Source: Peptoniphilus equinus | Lineage (GTDB): Bacteria; Bacillota; Clostridia; Tissierellales; Peptoniphilaceae | DNA: 64,000 nt | Assembly: GCF_027921445.1 (NCBI RefSeq) | Contig: NZ_CP115667.1 | Coordinates: forward strand, 868,001-932,000 | Direction: 5' to 3' | Shown here: positions 34,334 through 45,464 of the stretch, piece after piece | How positions within the stretch are numbered: the stretch's first letter is position 1 | Layout: each line of letters opens with the position of its first letter | Program-made: the position numbers and the translations under genes | The notes under the pieces: generated by a model | The model's database searches: none | What the model was told of the DNA's origin: nothing | The model's input: the letters and a program-made list of their open reading frames with translations, nothing else

Positions 34334-36658
34334 TTATTGCTTAAAATCTATCTGTAAATAGGTATTGTTTTTTACATAATCTTTACTTTCTTCTAATACC
34401 CTATTTAAAACCTCTAGTAACTTGCTTCGGTCTCGAGGCGCCACTTTAAGGGTAAATTTTGCCCGATACACGTTATTGATTTTAGGTAAAGTAATGATCC
34501 TGGAATGCTGAACCTGAAAATCTTTAATCTCTTCACCGATCTTCTCAAGGCTTACCTCAGCAAGAGACTGAACACGATCCATGGTGTCGCCTTTGAACTC
34601 AAGATTGATAATTTCAACAAACGGAGGATAATGAAAGGCTTTTCTTTGTTGAATCTCCTCCTCATAAAAGCCTATGTAATCGTGATTCTTCGCATAGGTG
34701 ATGGCATAATTCTCGGGAGTGTAGGTCTGGATAATGACATTGCCCCGCATAATGCCGCGCCCGGCTCGCCCTGCTACTTGCGTGAGCAGATCAAAAGTTA
34801 CTTCCTCCGCCTTATAGTCGGCAATGTTAAGTGACAGATCCGCCGCGATGACGCCTACCAAAAGCACGTTTTTAAAATCCAAACCCTTGGCAAGCATTTG
34901 TGTGCCGATGAGGATATCCCCCTCACCATGTTTCATCATGTCATAGACTCTGTCGTAAGCGTCCTTTTCGTAAGTCGAGTCTCTATCCATCCGTATAATT
35001 TTTTTATCTGGATAGAGTTTGCGACAAACTTCTTCCACTTGCTGTGTCCCTACGCCAAATTGTTTGATATAAGAACTACCACAGACCGGACAGACTTTCG
35101 GGATGGGTTTGGTTGCGCCGCAGTAGTGACACCGAAGTCGCCCCATAGACTTATGTACGGTCATGGAGATGTCACAATTATCACAGTTGATGACATGACC
35201 GCACTGCCGACAGGAAATAAAGTTGGAAAAGCCTCGTCGATTTAAAAATAAGATTGCCTGGGCACCTTTTGCCATCGTAGCATCCAAGGCCTGCTGCAGC
35301 TGAGCACTAAAAATAGATGTATTCCCTTGAATCAACTCGCTGCGCATATCTACAATGTACGTTTCCGGTTCCTGAGCTCCTGCAACGGCCCGACGTTTCA
35401 ATTCAAAGACATCGATAGTACCTTGTCGAACGCCATAATAAGTCGACACATCCGGAGTCGCCGACCCCAATACCACTTTGCCGTTATTTTGTCTCATACG
35501 GTAAGCCGCCACATCAAAGGTATCGTATCGCAATGCGTTATGAAAGCGGTAGGAGTTATCATGTTCTTCATCAATGATAATCATCTTTAAATTTTCAAAA
35601 GGTGCAAACACACAGGATCGAACGCCAATGGCGATAGCTACCTCACCATTTTTTATCTTTCGCCAGGCGTCAAATCGCTCACCTCGTGAAAGCTTTGAGT
35701 GCAGAATGGCCACATTACCTTCAAAACGCCCTTTAAAGCGCTCAATCATCTGAGGGGTAAGGCCAATTTCAGGCACCAGTACAACGACTTGTCCCCCTTC
35801 TTTTATCACCGTCTGCGCAAGCTTAAGATAAACTTCCGTTTTGCCGCTTCCTGTCTTGCCGTGAAGCAGGCTGATAGGCTTAGTGGATTGTAAAATACCG
35901 TAGTAAGCCTGAAGTTGTTCAACATTCAGCCTATGCCCCGAAGTCGGTATGAAAGTCGAAACTGTCCTGTCGACTTCCTCCTCAGACTTAACCACAATCC
36001 CTTTTTTAACTAAAGTATTCAGCGGTGATGAGGAGAGACCAAGTCGGGATAAAATATCCTTTTGCGTTCCTTTGCTGTGAGCAGTGAGAAACTTCACCAC
36101 GTCCATCTGCTTATCCGTAAGTTTTTTGGACTGCTGAAGCATCTTCAAATAATCCGGTGCCAGATGGTAGAGTGTTTCGGTCTTGACTTTACCGATCGTC
36201 TCTATGCTGACTTGTTCCTTGATCAATCCCCGTTTTGCATAGTCTTCAATAATTTCAGGTGCCAGATTCTTCAGTTCTCTTGTGTCCGATTCGATCAGTT
36301 GTCGTCCCGCACCAGTGAGCACCCACGACTTTTTTACCTGTTTGATATCCCCCGGCGGCAACAATGGTGCAAAACTTTGATTGAAGCTTGTCAGATAGTA
36401 GTCGTGCATAAAAAATCCAAGTTCCAGCAAATCTTCCGTGACGATAGGTTCCCGATCTAAAACCTGCCGAATAGCTTTTAGCGGTTTGCCTTCGGTTTTG
36501 TGTGCAGTGCTCACCACCAAAGCAATTTGTGTGGCATTTCCTCGTCCAAAAGGTACCACAACCCGTACTCCCAAAGGCAATTGCAACTCTGATTCGTAAG
36601 TATATAAGCTGTCAAAACTCGACGCCGCATTTTTTATAAAGACATTGTAGTAATACAT
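34334..36658 (-). CDS. priA: Primosomal protein N' (replication restart helicase)
   Basis: 774 residues. N-terminal DNA-binding domain, a helicase core with Walker A GKTGSGKTEVYL and Walker B IIDEEHD, a zinc-binding insertion with eight cysteines (CRQCG, CDNC, CHYCG, CPVCG), and helicase C with QVAGRAGRG. It reloads the replisome at stalled forks. A hairpin with a T run lies just before its GGAGG site, overlapping the end of coaBC. Confidence 0.97.
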   Translation of the reverse strand: MYYYNVFIKNAASSFDSLYTYESELQLPLGVRVVVPFGRGNATQIALVVSTAHKTEGKPLKAIRQVLDREPIVTEDLLELGFFMHDYYLTSFNQSFAPLLPPGDIKQVKKSWVLTGAGRQLIESDTRELKNLAPEIIEDYAKRGLIKEQVSIETIGKVKTETLYHLAPDYLKMLQQSKKLTDKQMDVVKFLTAHSKGTQKDILSRLGLSSSPLNTLVKKGIVVKSEEEVDRTVSTFIPTSGHRLNVEQLQAYYGILQSTKPISLLHGKTGSGKTEVYLKLAQTVIKEGGQVVVLVPEIGLTPQMIERFKGRFEGNVAILHSKLSRGERFDAWRKIKNGEVAIAIGVRSCVFAPFENLKMIIIDEEHDNSYRFHNALRYDTFDVAAYRMRQNNGKVVLGSATPDVSTYYGVRQGTIDVFELKRRAVAGAQEPETYIVDMRSELIQGNTSIFSAQLQQALDATMAKGAQAILFLNRRGFSNFISCRQCGHVINCDNCDISMTVHKSMGRLRCHYCGATKPIPKVCPVCGSSYIKQFGVGTQQVEEVCRKLYPDKKIIRMDRDSTYEKDAYDRVYDMMKHGEGDILIGTQMLAKGLDFKNVLLVGVIAADLSLNIADYKAEEVTFDLLTQVAGRAGRGIMRGNVIIQTYTPENYAITYAKNHDYIGFYEEEIQQRKAFHYPPFVEIINLEFKGDTMDRVQSLAEVSLEKIGEEIKDFQVQHSRIITLPKINNVYRAKFTLKVAPRDRSKLLEVLNRVLEESKDYVKNNTYLQIDFKQ

Positions 36659-36670
36659 ACGTCCTCCATA

Positions 36671-36697
36671 AAAAAAAGCAAGAACTTATCTTGCTTT
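36671..36697 (-). terminator. Terminator-like hairpin between coaBC and priA
   Basis: Minus-strand AAAAGCAAGAT / TTCTTGCTTTT followed by seven T and then the priA ribosome site TGGAGG. It includes the coaBC stop codon. As the downstream gene is in the same operon, it may reduce rather than stop read-through. Confidence 0.7.
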
Positions 36698-37885
36698 TAA
36701 AATCTCCAGAGTCTGATCTAAGATGTGCTCGGCAAGTTCTTCTTTACTCATAGTTCCCGGTTCATCCACCGCGCCGTCAGCATGAAGAATGGTGACAGTA
36801 TTCACATCTTTCTGAAATCCGGCATTGGCCGCTGTGATATTGTTAATCACAATCATATCCAAGTGTTTTTTCTCAAGCTTACCTCGACCGAATGCTATCT
36901 CATTTTGCGACTCGGCGGCAAAGCCCACCAGCACTTGATCGGTTTTCTTAGCGCCAAAGTGCTTGGCAATGTCAGGATTTTTTACCAATTGCAGCGACGA
37001 CATATCCGAATCCTTCTTCACTTTCTGAGCGCTGTATGAAGCAGGCTTAAAGTCCGCCGGTGCAGCCGCTTTGATCAGCACATCCGTCTCATCAAAATAC
37101 GCACCAACGGCATCAAACATATCTTGAGTCGTCACCACAGGCACAAAATTGACATATGCCGGCGCGCTTAACGCCGTAGGACCGGAGATAAGATTGACTT
37201 TTGCACCTCGTTTTGCCGCCGCAGTAGCGAGATGATAGCCCATCTTGCCGCTGGAATGATTGGTGAGATAGCGGACAGGATCAACAGCTTCCTGAGTAGG
37301 ACCCGCTGTCACGGTGACTATATATTCAGCCAAATCTTTCTCTCTCAAATGAAAATCAATAAGATCCACAATCTCTGCCGGCTCCAACATTTTGCCGCTG
37401 CCTACATCATTGCATGCAAGAAGATCTCGTTGCGTATCGGTAACAATGACGCCACGTTCTTTCAAAGTCGCCATATTCTGCCGATTCGCCGGACTCTCAA
37501 GCATAAACGTATTCATCGCGGGCACAACCATTACCTTGGAGCGAGATGCCTGCAGTACTGTACTCAGCAAGTTGTCCGCAATGCCATATGCAAACTTTGC
37601 AATAGTATTTTCAGTTGCGGGAGCGATGACGATCATGTCGGCCCACTTAGCCAGCGCGATATGTTCTACGTCCATATGATCCATAGCTTTGAACATGTCG
37701 CAGTGTACGGCATTGGCAGACATGGTTTGGAAGGTCAGCGGCGTGACAAACTGCGTTGCCCCTTCCGTCATCACGACCTTCACCTCAGCTCCCTGTTTTT
37801 TTAGTAATGAGACAATGCTTGGACTCTTATAAGCCGCAATCCCGCCGGTAACACCGAGGAGAATTTTTTTCCCTTTAAGCTTCAC
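36686..37885 (-). CDS. coaBC: Bifunctional phosphopantothenoylcysteine decarboxylase/ligase
   Basis: 399 residues. GTG 37885 is chosen: CTGAGGAC is 9 bases upstream, inside rpoZ; a longer frame reading further into rpoZ is less likely. CoaC flavodoxin-like domain about 1-180 (GVTGGIAAYK, NTIAKFAYGIADNLL, PAMNTFM), CoaB ligase from about 185 (TAGPTQEAVDPVR, NHSSGKMG, KNPDI). Two steps of coenzyme A synthesis. It overlaps rpoZ by 11 bases. Confidence 0.95.
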   Translation of the reverse strand: MKLKGKKILLGVTGGIAAYKSPSIVSLLKKQGAEVKVVMTEGATQFVTPLTFQTMSANAVHCDMFKAMDHMDVEHIALAKWADMIVIAPATENTIAKFAYGIADNLLSTVLQASRSKVMVVPAMNTFMLESPANRQNMATLKERGVIVTDTQRDLLACNDVGSGKMLEPAEIVDLIDFHLREKDLAEYIVTVTAGPTQEAVDPVRYLTNHSSGKMGYHLATAAAKRGAKVNLISGPTALSAPAYVNFVPVVTTQDMFDAVGAYFDETDVLIKAAAPADFKPASYSAQKVKKDSDMSSLQLVKNPDIAKHFGAKKTDQVLVGFAAESQNEIAFGRGKLEKKHLDMIVINNITAANAGFQKDVNTVTILHADGAVDEPGTMSKEELAEHILDQTLEILKAR

Positions 37886-38204
37886 TGATGATGTCCTCAG
37901 TGTCCCAAGGCATTTGTGAAGCTGCAATCATGCGTTCATCACGTTCTTGACGCAAAGCTTCAATTCGCTTCTGACGCTCGGCAGCTATTTTTTCTTCATA
38001 GTCTTTGTTGCTCATCGGTTCCCCGAAGGTAATGGCACCTTGAGTGGCCTCGTCAATGGCTATAGAAACCGGCTTTTCTTCTTTGGTGTCAATAAGCGGT
38101 GTATTCCCGTCCACAATTTTACGTGCTCGCTTGGAAACCAAAATAACCAAACCATAGCGGGAATTGGTAATTTCTTTTAACTCTTTAAATGAGGGAATGT
38201 TCAT
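37875..38204 (-). CDS. rpoZ: RNA polymerase omega subunit
   Basis: 109 residues. N-terminal omega fold with SRYGLVILVSKRARKI (conserved helix), then a charged C-terminal tail (EKIAAERQKRIEALRQERDE) that is longer than in the shortest forms. Assists RNA polymerase assembly. Overlaps gmk by 4 bases, as in Bacillus. Confidence 0.94.
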   Translation of the reverse strand: MNIPSFKELKEITNSRYGLVILVSKRARKIVDGNTPLIDTKEEKPVSIAIDEATQGAITFGEPMSNKDYEEKIAAERQKRIEALRQERDERMIAASQMPWDTEDIISEA

Positions 38205-38821
38205 TCTATTTCTCCCTTCTCCATCATTACTTCTGCTTTAATATCTTTGTGTCGTTTAACTCGAAGCTTTTCAGCCTCGATAATGGTCTCAATGTTATGA
38301 ACGGCATTTTCTACTTTGTTGTTAACTACAAAATAGTCATATTCGCCTACAAAATCCAACTCTTTAAACGCATTTTTAAACCTGGTGTTAATCTCTTCTT
38401 CCGTTTCCGTATCCCGGAGGATAAGCCTGTTTTTCAACTCGGCCATAGTCGGAGGCAACAGGAAAATAAAGACTGCTTCTTTATACCGCTCTTTGACTTG
38501 GAGCGCACCTTGGACATCGATTTCCAAAAGTACAATCTCGCCCTTTTCAATTTCATCAAAGACAAATTTCTTCGGCGTACCATAGTAATTGGTATGGACG
38601 AAAGCATATTCCAACAATTCATCTTGCTCCACCATGGTTTCAAATTCATCTATAGATGTGAAAAAGTAGTTTTCGCCATTAACTTCGCCTGGCCGCGGCA
38701 TCCGCGTTGTCACTGAAGTTGAAAAAGAAATATTGTCATTTCGCTTCATCAGAGCTTCACTTACCGTACCTTTACCGCTTCCGGAAGGTCCGGACAGCAC
38801 CAGTAAAAATCCTTTGGACAA
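38201..38821 (-). CDS. gmk: Guanylate kinase
   Basis: 206 residues. P-loop GPSGSGKGT near residue 9, GMP site (TTRMPRPGEVNGENYFF) and lid region intact. Phosphorylates GMP and dGMP. 17 bases after yicC, 4-base overlap with rpoZ. Confidence 0.97.
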   Translation of the reverse strand: MSKGFLLVLSGPSGSGKGTVSEALMKRNDNISFSTSVTTRMPRPGEVNGENYFFTSIDEFETMVEQDELLEYAFVHTNYYGTPKKFVFDEIEKGEIVLLEIDVQGALQVKERYKEAVFIFLLPPTMAELKNRLILRDTETEEEINTRFKNAFKELDFVGEYDYFVVNNKVENAVHNIETIIEAEKLRVKRHKDIKAEVMMEKGEIE

Positions 38822-38838
38822 AAGAACACCCCTTTCTA

Positions 38839-39720
38839 TTATTCTATATTTTGAGTTTGCTCGCGGAGCTTTTCAACGATGCTCTTCATCTCCACAACCA
38901 AATTTAAACTGTCTGCATCAGAGGTCTTAGATCCGATGGTATTGATCTCTCGATTGAACTCTTGAATTAAAAAGTCCAGCTTCCGCCCTGCAGGTTCTTT
39001 AGTTTGTATTATACTATCAAATTGATTTAAATGGGAATAAAGTCGTTGAATTTCTTCATCAATAGCAAGTTTGTCGCTCATGATGGCAAGCTCTGTCGCC
39101 AAACGCCCTTCATCCAAAGCCACATCTTTAAGCTCACGCTCTACTCTGTCTTTAAGTGACCTGCGATTGTCTTCAATCACCTGTGGCGCACGTGTCGCCA
39201 CCTGTTCAATAATTCCTTCCAATGCACTGCGATCGTTTATCATAGATGCTTTGAGATTTTCACCTTCGTTGCGACGCATTTCCAAGAGATTGGTGAGCGC
39301 CTCCTCTAAAGCTTGGAAGAGACCTGCTTTATAAATATTTTCATCATCCTCACCTTCCACCAATTCCAACACCCCATCCATTTCTAAAATATCGATAAAG
39401 CGAGGGCGTGGCATCGAATGAAACTTTGACTCGTGATAAAAATCTTCAAGAGCGTTCAGATAGGCTTGAGCTAAAGATTTATTAAGCTGTACTGTCGCAG
39501 CACACGAAGGATCTTTCTTCAAGTTGATATAGACATCCAGCTTTCCTCGTGCCACTGCACTTTTAATAGCCCTGCGAATACCTTCCTCGAAGGGGAATAG
39601 TATATGTGGCAGACGAATATTCACATCAGTAAAGCGATTGTTGACACTTCGAATTTCCACTTTGATACTGTACGTCTCGCCGACAAACTCTCCTCTTCCA
39701 TAACCTGTCATGCTGTTCAT
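38839..39720 (-). CDS. yicC: YicC/YloC family endoribonuclease
   Basis: 293 residues, usual length. N-terminal MNSMTGYGRGE and RSVNNRF, and C-terminal FLIQEFNREINTIGSKT are the family hallmarks (DUF1732 at the end with the acidic residues). Members are hexameric, manganese-dependent RNases. It precedes gmk as in Bacillus. Its ribosome site CTGGAGG follows a hairpin behind leuS. Confidence 0.95.
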   Translation of the reverse strand: MNSMTGYGRGEFVGETYSIKVEIRSVNNRFTDVNIRLPHILFPFEEGIRRAIKSAVARGKLDVYINLKKDPSCAATVQLNKSLAQAYLNALEDFYHESKFHSMPRPRFIDILEMDGVLELVEGEDDENIYKAGLFQALEEALTNLLEMRRNEGENLKASMINDRSALEGIIEQVATRAPQVIEDNRRSLKDRVERELKDVALDEGRLATELAIMSDKLAIDEEIQRLYSHLNQFDSIIQTKEPAGRKLDFLIQEFNREINTIGSKTSDADSLNLVVEMKSIVEKLREQTQNIE

Positions 39721-39737
39721 GGCTCACCTCCAGAGTG

Positions 39738-39763
39738 AAAAGACCTTGTGCGGGACAAGGTCT
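39738..39763 (-). terminator. Hairpin between leuS and yicC
   Basis: Perfect minus-strand AGACCTTGT / ACAAGGTCT with a CCCGC loop, followed by only TTTTC. The short T run makes it a weak terminator or an RNA processing or stability element. Confidence 0.5.
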
Positions 39764-39771
39764 GTGGATAT

Positions 39772-42183
39772 TTATTTTACAACAATATTATAGATGCGGT
39801 TCGGCACATAAATGGCCTTGACCACATGTTTATCCCCTAAGAAGGCTTCAAATTGATCGTTGCTTTGTACTGCCGCTTTAACTGTGTCTTCGTCAGCACC
39901 TTTGGCCACAGTCACAGTGAATTTCACTTTGCCGTTAAATTGAACCGGCAACTCAATCGTGTCATCCTGAACTTTTGCCTCATCGTATTGCGGCCATGCG
40001 TGTTCATGTAAATAACCGCCTAAGTTATTTTGTTCCCAAAGCTCTTCGGTGATGTGCGGTGCTACAGGATTTAAGAGCATAAGAAACGTTCTGAAGTCTT
40101 CCTTGGAAAGCACACCATTGTCGTTAAAGGTGTTGACCAGGCTCATCAGCGTCGCAATCGCCGTATTGGCTTTAAGATTTTCGTAGTCATAAGAGACCTT
40201 TTTTATAGCTTTATGAACAGCTTTTTCATTCTCAAGCGTATAGGTATCGCCATCTTTTAAAATACTCTGAAGATTCCACACACGTTCCAGGAAACGGCGA
40301 GCGCCTTTCACGCCACTGTCAGACCATGGCGCACCTTTCTCAAAATCACCAATAAACATCTCATACACACGAAGTGTATCTGCACCGTACTGTGCGATAA
40401 TCTCATCCGGATTGACCACATTGCCTCGTGACTTAGACATCTTTTCTCCATTCTCTCCGAGAATCATGCCGTGAGAGGTCCGCTTTGCATAAGGTTCTTT
40501 AGTTGGCACTACTCCAATATCGTAGAGGAACTTGTGCCAAAAACGTGAGTAAAGCAAGTGCAGCGTGGTGTGTTCCATACCGCCGTTGTACCAATCTACA
40601 GGCAGCCAGTATGCCATGGCTTCCGGATCTGCAAGAGCCTCATCGTTATGAGGATCAATATAGCGAATAAAATACCATGACGATCCTGCCCACTGCGGCA
40701 TGGTATCCGTTTCTCGTTTAGCCGGCTTTCCGCATTTTGGACAGGTGGTATTCACCCAATCGGTCATCGATGCAAGAGGACTTTCGCCATCATCGGTAGG
40801 TTCGTAGTTTTCCACATCCGGCAACAGCACCGGCAATTCTTCTTCAGGAACGGGCACCCAACCACAATCTTCGCAATACACCAGAGGCATCGGTTCACCC
40901 CAGTACCGTTGGCGTGAAAAAACCCAATCTCTGAGCTTAAAGTTCGTCGTTCGCTTCCCGATGTCGTGCGCTTCTACATAGTCGAGCATGGTCTCAATGG
41001 CATCTTTGGCTGTCATACCGTTTAAGAAGTCGGAATTAATCATCTTGCCTTCTTCTTTGCCGGTGTACGCACCATCCTCAACGTTGCCTCCATCAATGAC
41101 AGGAATAATCTCCATGCCAAACTTCGTCGCAAATTCATAATCCCGTTCATCGTGAGCAGGAACAGCCATAATAGCACCTGTGCCATAGCTCATCAACACA
41201 TAATCTGAAATCCAGACCGGAATGGATCTACCGCTAAGTGGATTGACGGCACGAAGACCTTTTAATTCCACGCCGGTTTTGTCTTTATTCATCTCCGCGC
41301 GCTCGAAGTCCGATTTTTTTTGTACCTGCTCAATATAGGCATCAATCTCGTCGATATTTTTAAGACGATCCCGATATTTTTGCACCATAGGGTGTTCCGG
41401 CGCAATGACCATGTACGTGGCGCCGAAAACTGTATCAGGACGGGTAGTGAAAACTTCCAGCTTGTCATCAGTACCTTCTAACGCAAATCGCATTTTGGCA
41501 CCGTGACTTCTTCCAATCCAATTGACCTGCTGAGCCTTTACCCTGTCAATAAAATCTAAATCGTCTAAATCATCGATTAGCTTGTCGGCATACTCTGTGA
41601 TTTTAAGCATCCACTGGCTCTTCACTTTGTGGACAACTTGTGTGCCACAGCGCTCGCAGGCACCCCCTACCACTTCTTCATTAGAAAGACCGACCTTACA
41701 AGATGGACACCAGTTAATCGGCATCTCTGTCTTATATGCTAAGCCGTGTTTAAAAAGTTGTAAGAAAATCCATTGTGTCCATTTATAATAACTTGGATCC
41801 GTGGTATTTATTTCCCTCGTCCAGTCAAAAGAAAATCCGATGGATTTCAACTGCTCCTTAAAGTGTGCTACATTTTGCTTGGTAACTTGTTCAGGATGAA
41901 TCTTATTTTTAATCGCATAGTTTTCAGTTGGCAGACCAAAAGCGTCCCATCCCATTGGAAATAAGACGTTATAACCTTCATAGCGGCGCTTGCGCGCCAC
42001 AATATCCAGTGCCGTGTAAGGACGGGGATGACCCACGTGAAGACCCTGCCCTGACGGATAAGGAAATTCAATCAGCGCATAGAACGGCTCTTTATCGTAG
42101 TCGTTTTTTGTGACATAGGTGCCGTGTTCGTCCCAAAAGGCCTGCCATTTTTTTTCGATCTGATTTGGATGATATGTTTGCAT
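39772..42183 (-). CDS. leuS: Leucyl-tRNA synthetase
   Basis: 803 residues, the bacterial length. HIGH signature as HVGHPRP, zinc cysteines ([12 protein letters not shown]), CP1 editing domain with [14 protein letters not shown], and KMSKS in [10 protein letters not shown], then an anticodon-binding domain. It follows asnS by 8 bases and so shares its promoter; no separate T-box is visible in front of it. Confidence 0.98.
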   Translation of the reverse strand: MQTYHPNQIEKKWQAFWDEHGTYVTKNDYDKEPFYALIEFPYPSGQGLHVGHPRPYTALDIVARKRRYEGYNVLFPMGWDAFGLPTENYAIKNKIHPEQVTKQNVAHFKEQLKSIGFSFDWTREINTTDPSYYKWTQWIFLQLFKHGLAYKTEMPINWCPSCKVGLSNEEVVGGACERCGTQVVHKVKSQWMLKITEYADKLIDDLDDLDFIDRVKAQQVNWIGRSHGAKMRFALEGTDDKLEVFTTRPDTVFGATYMVIAPEHPMVQKYRDRLKNIDEIDAYIEQVQKKSDFERAEMNKDKTGVELKGLRAVNPLSGRSIPVWISDYVLMSYGTGAIMAVPAHDERDYEFATKFGMEIIPVIDGGNVEDGAYTGKEEGKMINSDFLNGMTAKDAIETMLDYVEAHDIGKRTTNFKLRDWVFSRQRYWGEPMPLVYCEDCGWVPVPEEELPVLLPDVENYEPTDDGESPLASMTDWVNTTCPKCGKPAKRETDTMPQWAGSSWYFIRYIDPHNDEALADPEAMAYWLPVDWYNGGMEHTTLHLLYSRFWHKFLYDIGVVPTKEPYAKRTSHGMILGENGEKMSKSRGNVVNPDEIIAQYGADTLRVYEMFIGDFEKGAPWSDSGVKGARRFLERVWNLQSILKDGDTYTLENEKAVHKAIKKVSYDYENLKANTAIATLMSLVNTFNDNGVLSKEDFRTFLMLLNPVAPHITEELWEQNNLGGYLHEHAWPQYDEAKVQDDTIELPVQFNGKVKFTVTVAKGADEDTVKAAVQSNDQFEAFLGDKHVVKAIYVPNRIYNIVVK

Positions 42184-42191
42184 AGTGCCTC

Positions 42192-43592
42192 CTAAAATTC
42201 ACATGAACCGACAGTACGAGGGAATGGAAGGACGTCGCGAATATTGGAGACCCCGGTGATATACATAATTACCCGTTCAAAACCGAGACCATAGCCGGAG
42301 TGAGGAACGGATCCGTAACGTCTCAAATCCAAATACCATTGATAATTTTCAAGATCCATCTTCAAATCTTTCATCTTCGCTTCCAAAACATCCAATCGGT
42401 GTTCACGTTGAGACCCGCCGATAATTTCACCGACCCCCGGCACTAAAAGATCCATCGCCGCAACTGTTGGTCGGTCAGGGGCATCTTTATCATCATTCCC
42501 TTTCATGTAAAAAGCCTTAATTGCCTTAGGGTAGTCGGTAACAAACACCGGTTTTTTAAAAACTTGTTCAGTGATATAGCGCTCATGCTCAGTTTGAAGA
42601 TCAATGCCCCATTCCACTGGATAGGCAAATTCCACTTTGGCTTCTTTTAAAATGTCGATAGCTTCGGTGTACGTAATACGTGCAAATTCATTATTTACCA
42701 CATTGTGAAGACGTTCGAGGAGGCCTTTATCCACAAATTTTGAAAAAAATTCCATCTCTTCCGGTGCATTGTCCAGTACATAATTAATGATATATTTAAT
42801 GTGCTCTTCTGCAATATCCATACAAACTTTGATATCAGCAAAAGCCATTTCCGGCTCAATCATCCAAAACTCTGCCGCATGTCTGGCTGTATTGGAATTT
42901 TCAGCACGAAATGTCGGGCCGAAGGTATAGACATTGGTAAAAGCTTCTGCCATAATTTCAGCTTCCAACTGTCCGGACACGGTGAGGTGAACCGGTTTAT
43001 CAAAGAAGTCTTCCCTATAGTCCACACAGCCGTCAGTCTTTGGCGGATCAGTTAAATCCAAGGTGGTCACTTGGAACATTTCACCAGCCCCTTCGGCATC
43101 AGATGAGGTCAGAATTGGGGTATGGGCATAGACGAACCCTTTCTCATTAAAAAATTTATGAATGGCAAAGGCTGCAAGTGACCGTACTCGAAATACTGCA
43201 TTAAACAAGTTGGTCCGTGGTCGGAAATGAGCCTGAGTCCGTAAATACTCTACAGTGTGGCGCTTCTTTTGAAGCGGGTAATCACTTTGAGAAAGACAAA
43301 TTGGAGTAATTTTTGTAGCATGGATTTCAATGTCCTGATTTTTGCCCGGACTTTCCACAACTTTACCTTCGATGGTCAGCGATGAGCTGATGGTGTACTT
43401 TTCAATATCTTTAAAGTTTTCCAAATCATCTCCATAGACAATTTGAAGGCTTGAAAAAGACGTGCCGTCAGTAAGTTCAATGAACCCGATATTCTTTGAG
43501 CTGCGACTTGTCTTAATCCAACCTTCAATGACGATATCTTGATCGATGAACTTTTTATATTCTTTTAATACCTCTCGTATGGTAAGTTTCAT
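42192..43592 (-). CDS. asnS: Asparaginyl-tRNA synthetase
   Basis: 466 residues. OB-fold anticodon domain about 1-120 ([10 protein letters not shown]), class II core with [21 protein letters not shown] (motif 2) and [13 protein letters not shown] (motif 3). Asn rather than Asp specificity follows from overall similarity and length. First gene of a very long unit under a perfect consensus promoter; ribosome site AGGAGGAGG. Confidence 0.96.
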   Translation of the reverse strand: MKLTIREVLKEYKKFIDQDIVIEGWIKTSRSSKNIGFIELTDGTSFSSLQIVYGDDLENFKDIEKYTISSSLTIEGKVVESPGKNQDIEIHATKITPICLSQSDYPLQKKRHTVEYLRTQAHFRPRTNLFNAVFRVRSLAAFAIHKFFNEKGFVYAHTPILTSSDAEGAGEMFQVTTLDLTDPPKTDGCVDYREDFFDKPVHLTVSGQLEAEIMAEAFTNVYTFGPTFRAENSNTARHAAEFWMIEPEMAFADIKVCMDIAEEHIKYIINYVLDNAPEEMEFFSKFVDKGLLERLHNVVNNEFARITYTEAIDILKEAKVEFAYPVEWGIDLQTEHERYITEQVFKKPVFVTDYPKAIKAFYMKGNDDKDAPDRPTVAAMDLLVPGVGEIIGGSQREHRLDVLEAKMKDLKMDLENYQWYLDLRRYGSVPHSGYGLGFERVIMYITGVSNIRDVLPFPRTVGSCEF

Positions 43593-43618
43593 AATGCCTC
43601 CTCCTAAACAATAGATAA

Positions 43619-43647
43619 ATTATAGCTAAATAGCCACTTTTTGTCAA
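43619..43647 (-). promoter_or_regulatory. Consensus sigma-A promoter of asnS
   Basis: Perfect TTGACA (43642-43647), 17-base spacer and perfect TATAAT (43619-43624). The -35 overlaps the rarA stop. Start near 43612 leaves a 20-base leader. Both hexamers and spacing are ideal, so this should be one of the strongest promoters in the window. Confidence 0.92.
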
Positions 43648-44939
43648 TTTTGAGACGATCGGTTCAAGCTTTCCAGATACGTTTTAATCTGTTTTTCATA
43701 GCCGTGATTTGTAGGTTTATAATATCCGCCTTGAATAGTATCTGGCAAATAACGCTGCACAACGTAACTGCCCGGATAGTTGTGGGGATACAGATACTTT
43801 GCGTCGTGATCCACATTCGGGTTGTGTCTGTCGCGAAGGTACATCGGCACCGCCGCTGAAGTATGTTTGACTTCATCAACAGCTTTATTGAGCCCTTCAT
43901 AGGAACGGTTCGATTTTGGTGCACAGGCAAGATAAATAACCGCTTGAGCTAAGTTCAGCCGGCACTCCGGAAGGCCGATAACCGTCGTGGCATAGTGCGC
44001 CGCCGCAGCCACGCTTAAAGCCATAGGGTCGGCATTACCCACATCCTCCGACGCCAAAACCATCATTCGTCGTGCAATAAAGCGAGGATCTTCTCCACTC
44101 TCCAGCATTCGCGCCAAATAATACAGTGCGCCGTCTGGATCGGAGCCTCTCATTGCCTTGATAAAAGCCGAGATAACATCATAATGCTCATTGCCGTCTT
44201 TATCATAGATAAGTTGCTTCTCTTGAATGGAATCTTCCATAACCTGAGCGTCAATAGTAATCACACCATTTACTTCCGGTGTGGAGTACACAGCTATCTC
44301 CAAACCGTTAATCGCACGCCGCATATCCCCACCGCTGGCTCGAGCCAGAAAGTCCAAAGCCTTATCATCGATGTCTACCGGTTCATTTAAAGTATCGATA
44401 ATATGACGCAGCCCCTTTTTAATATCCTCAGTCTCCAACGCTTTAAGACTTAAGACCTGACAGCGGGACAAGAGTGCCTTATTCACTTCAAAATAAGGAT
44501 TTTCCGTAGTAGCTCCAATGAGCGTGACAATACCTTTCTCTACAAAAGGCAGCAAGGCATCCTGTTGCGTCTTGTTAAATCGATGGATTTCATCGATGAA
44601 GAGAATATTGGAAGTATTGTCAAACTTCAGCGCATCTTCAGCACTTTTTAGCACTTCACGCATTTCTTTAAGATTGGACGTAACCGCGGAGATCTGAAAA
44701 AAATTCTTAGACGTGACCTTTGCAATAACCTTAGCAATCGTGGTCTTACCTACCCCGGGCGGCCCGTAGAGAATTAAGGACGGCACCCTGTCCGCCAAGA
44801 TCGCACGCCTTAAGTATCTCCCTTCACCAAGTAAATGCTCTTGCCCCAGAACCTCATCCAGAGTGCGAGGACGCATGGCTTCTGCTAAAGGCTGCGTCCG
44901 TTTTAAATTGTTCTGCAAATTTAAACTGAATAAATCCAT
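43644..44939 (-). CDS. rarA: Replication-associated recombination protein A
   Basis: 431 residues. AAA+ ATPase with [15 protein letters not shown], Walker [12 protein letters not shown] and sensor [10 protein letters not shown], then the C-terminal MgsA oligomerisation region ([32 protein letters not shown]). Acts at stalled forks. Start overlaps the nrdR stop by one base. Confidence 0.96.
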   Translation of the reverse strand: MDLFSLNLQNNLKRTQPLAEAMRPRTLDEVLGQEHLLGEGRYLRRAILADRVPSLILYGPPGVGKTTIAKVIAKVTSKNFFQISAVTSNLKEMREVLKSAEDALKFDNTSNILFIDEIHRFNKTQQDALLPFVEKGIVTLIGATTENPYFEVNKALLSRCQVLSLKALETEDIKKGLRHIIDTLNEPVDIDDKALDFLARASGGDMRRAINGLEIAVYSTPEVNGVITIDAQVMEDSIQEKQLIYDKDGNEHYDVISAFIKAMRGSDPDGALYYLARMLESGEDPRFIARRMMVLASEDVGNADPMALSVAAAAHYATTVIGLPECRLNLAQAVIYLACAPKSNRSYEGLNKAVDEVKHTSAAVPMYLRDRHNPNVDHDAKYLYPHNYPGSYVVQRYLPDTIQGGYYKPTNHGYEKQIKTYLESLNRSSQN

Positions 44940-45397
44940 TACTGTTTGTTCTTTATAATCTCTTCCAGCTCGGCAATAAAGCTTTCAACATCTTTAAACT
45001 GACGATATACAGAAGCAAATCGCACGTAGGATACATCATCCAATTTTTTCAGCTCATCCATAACCATATCACCAATCTCCGTTGAAGAAATTTCCTTTTG
45101 CATAGAGTTGTTTACTTTGGCTTCCACATGCGCTACAGCCTGTTCTACTTCTTCCATAGTCACAGGTCGCTTTTCCACGCTTTTAATAATTCCCTTAAGG
45201 ATTTTACCATCGTCAAATACTTCCCTCGTGCCGTCTTTTTTTATAACCATAATCGGCATCTGTTCAATTTTTTCATAAGTGGTAAAACGCTCTTTACAGT
45301 TATTACACTCTCGTCGTCGTCGAATCGCATTGTTCTCATCCGTCGGACGTGAATCGAGAACCTTGGACTCAGTAAATCCGCAATATGGACATTTCAT
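44939..45397 (-). CDS. nrdR: Transcriptional repressor NrdR
   Basis: 152 residues. Zinc ribbon [19 protein letters not shown] with C3, C6 and later CNNC, followed by an ATP-cone ([12 protein letters not shown]). Represses ribonucleotide reductase genes in response to dATP/ATP; no NrdR box was looked for outside this window. It follows the ftsZ terminator by 27 bases; the ribosome site is weak (GAGATTG). Confidence 0.97.
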   Translation of the reverse strand: MKCPYCGFTESKVLDSRPTDENNAIRRRRECNNCKERFTTYEKIEQMPIMVIKKDGTREVFDDGKILKGIIKSVEKRPVTMEEVEQAVAHVEAKVNNSMQKEISSTEIGDMVMDELKKLDDVSYVRFASVYRQFKDVESFIAELEEIIKNKQ

Positions 45398-45424
45398 AAT
45401 TCAATCTCATTTCTATAGCATAGT

Positions 45425-45451
45425 AAAAAAGACAAGGTCATCCTTGTCTTT
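45425..45451 (-). terminator. Intrinsic terminator of ftsZ
   Basis: Minus-strand AAAGACAAGG / CCTTGTCTTT with a four-base loop, followed by TTTTTTACT, 13 bases after the ftsZ stop. Confidence 0.88.
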
Positions 45452-45464
45452 GGTCTTTTCAAAA

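Noticed and set aside
39772-43592. T-box control of asnS and leuS
   Set aside because: The asnS leader is only about 20 bases and the asnS-leuS gap is 8 bases, too short for a T-box.
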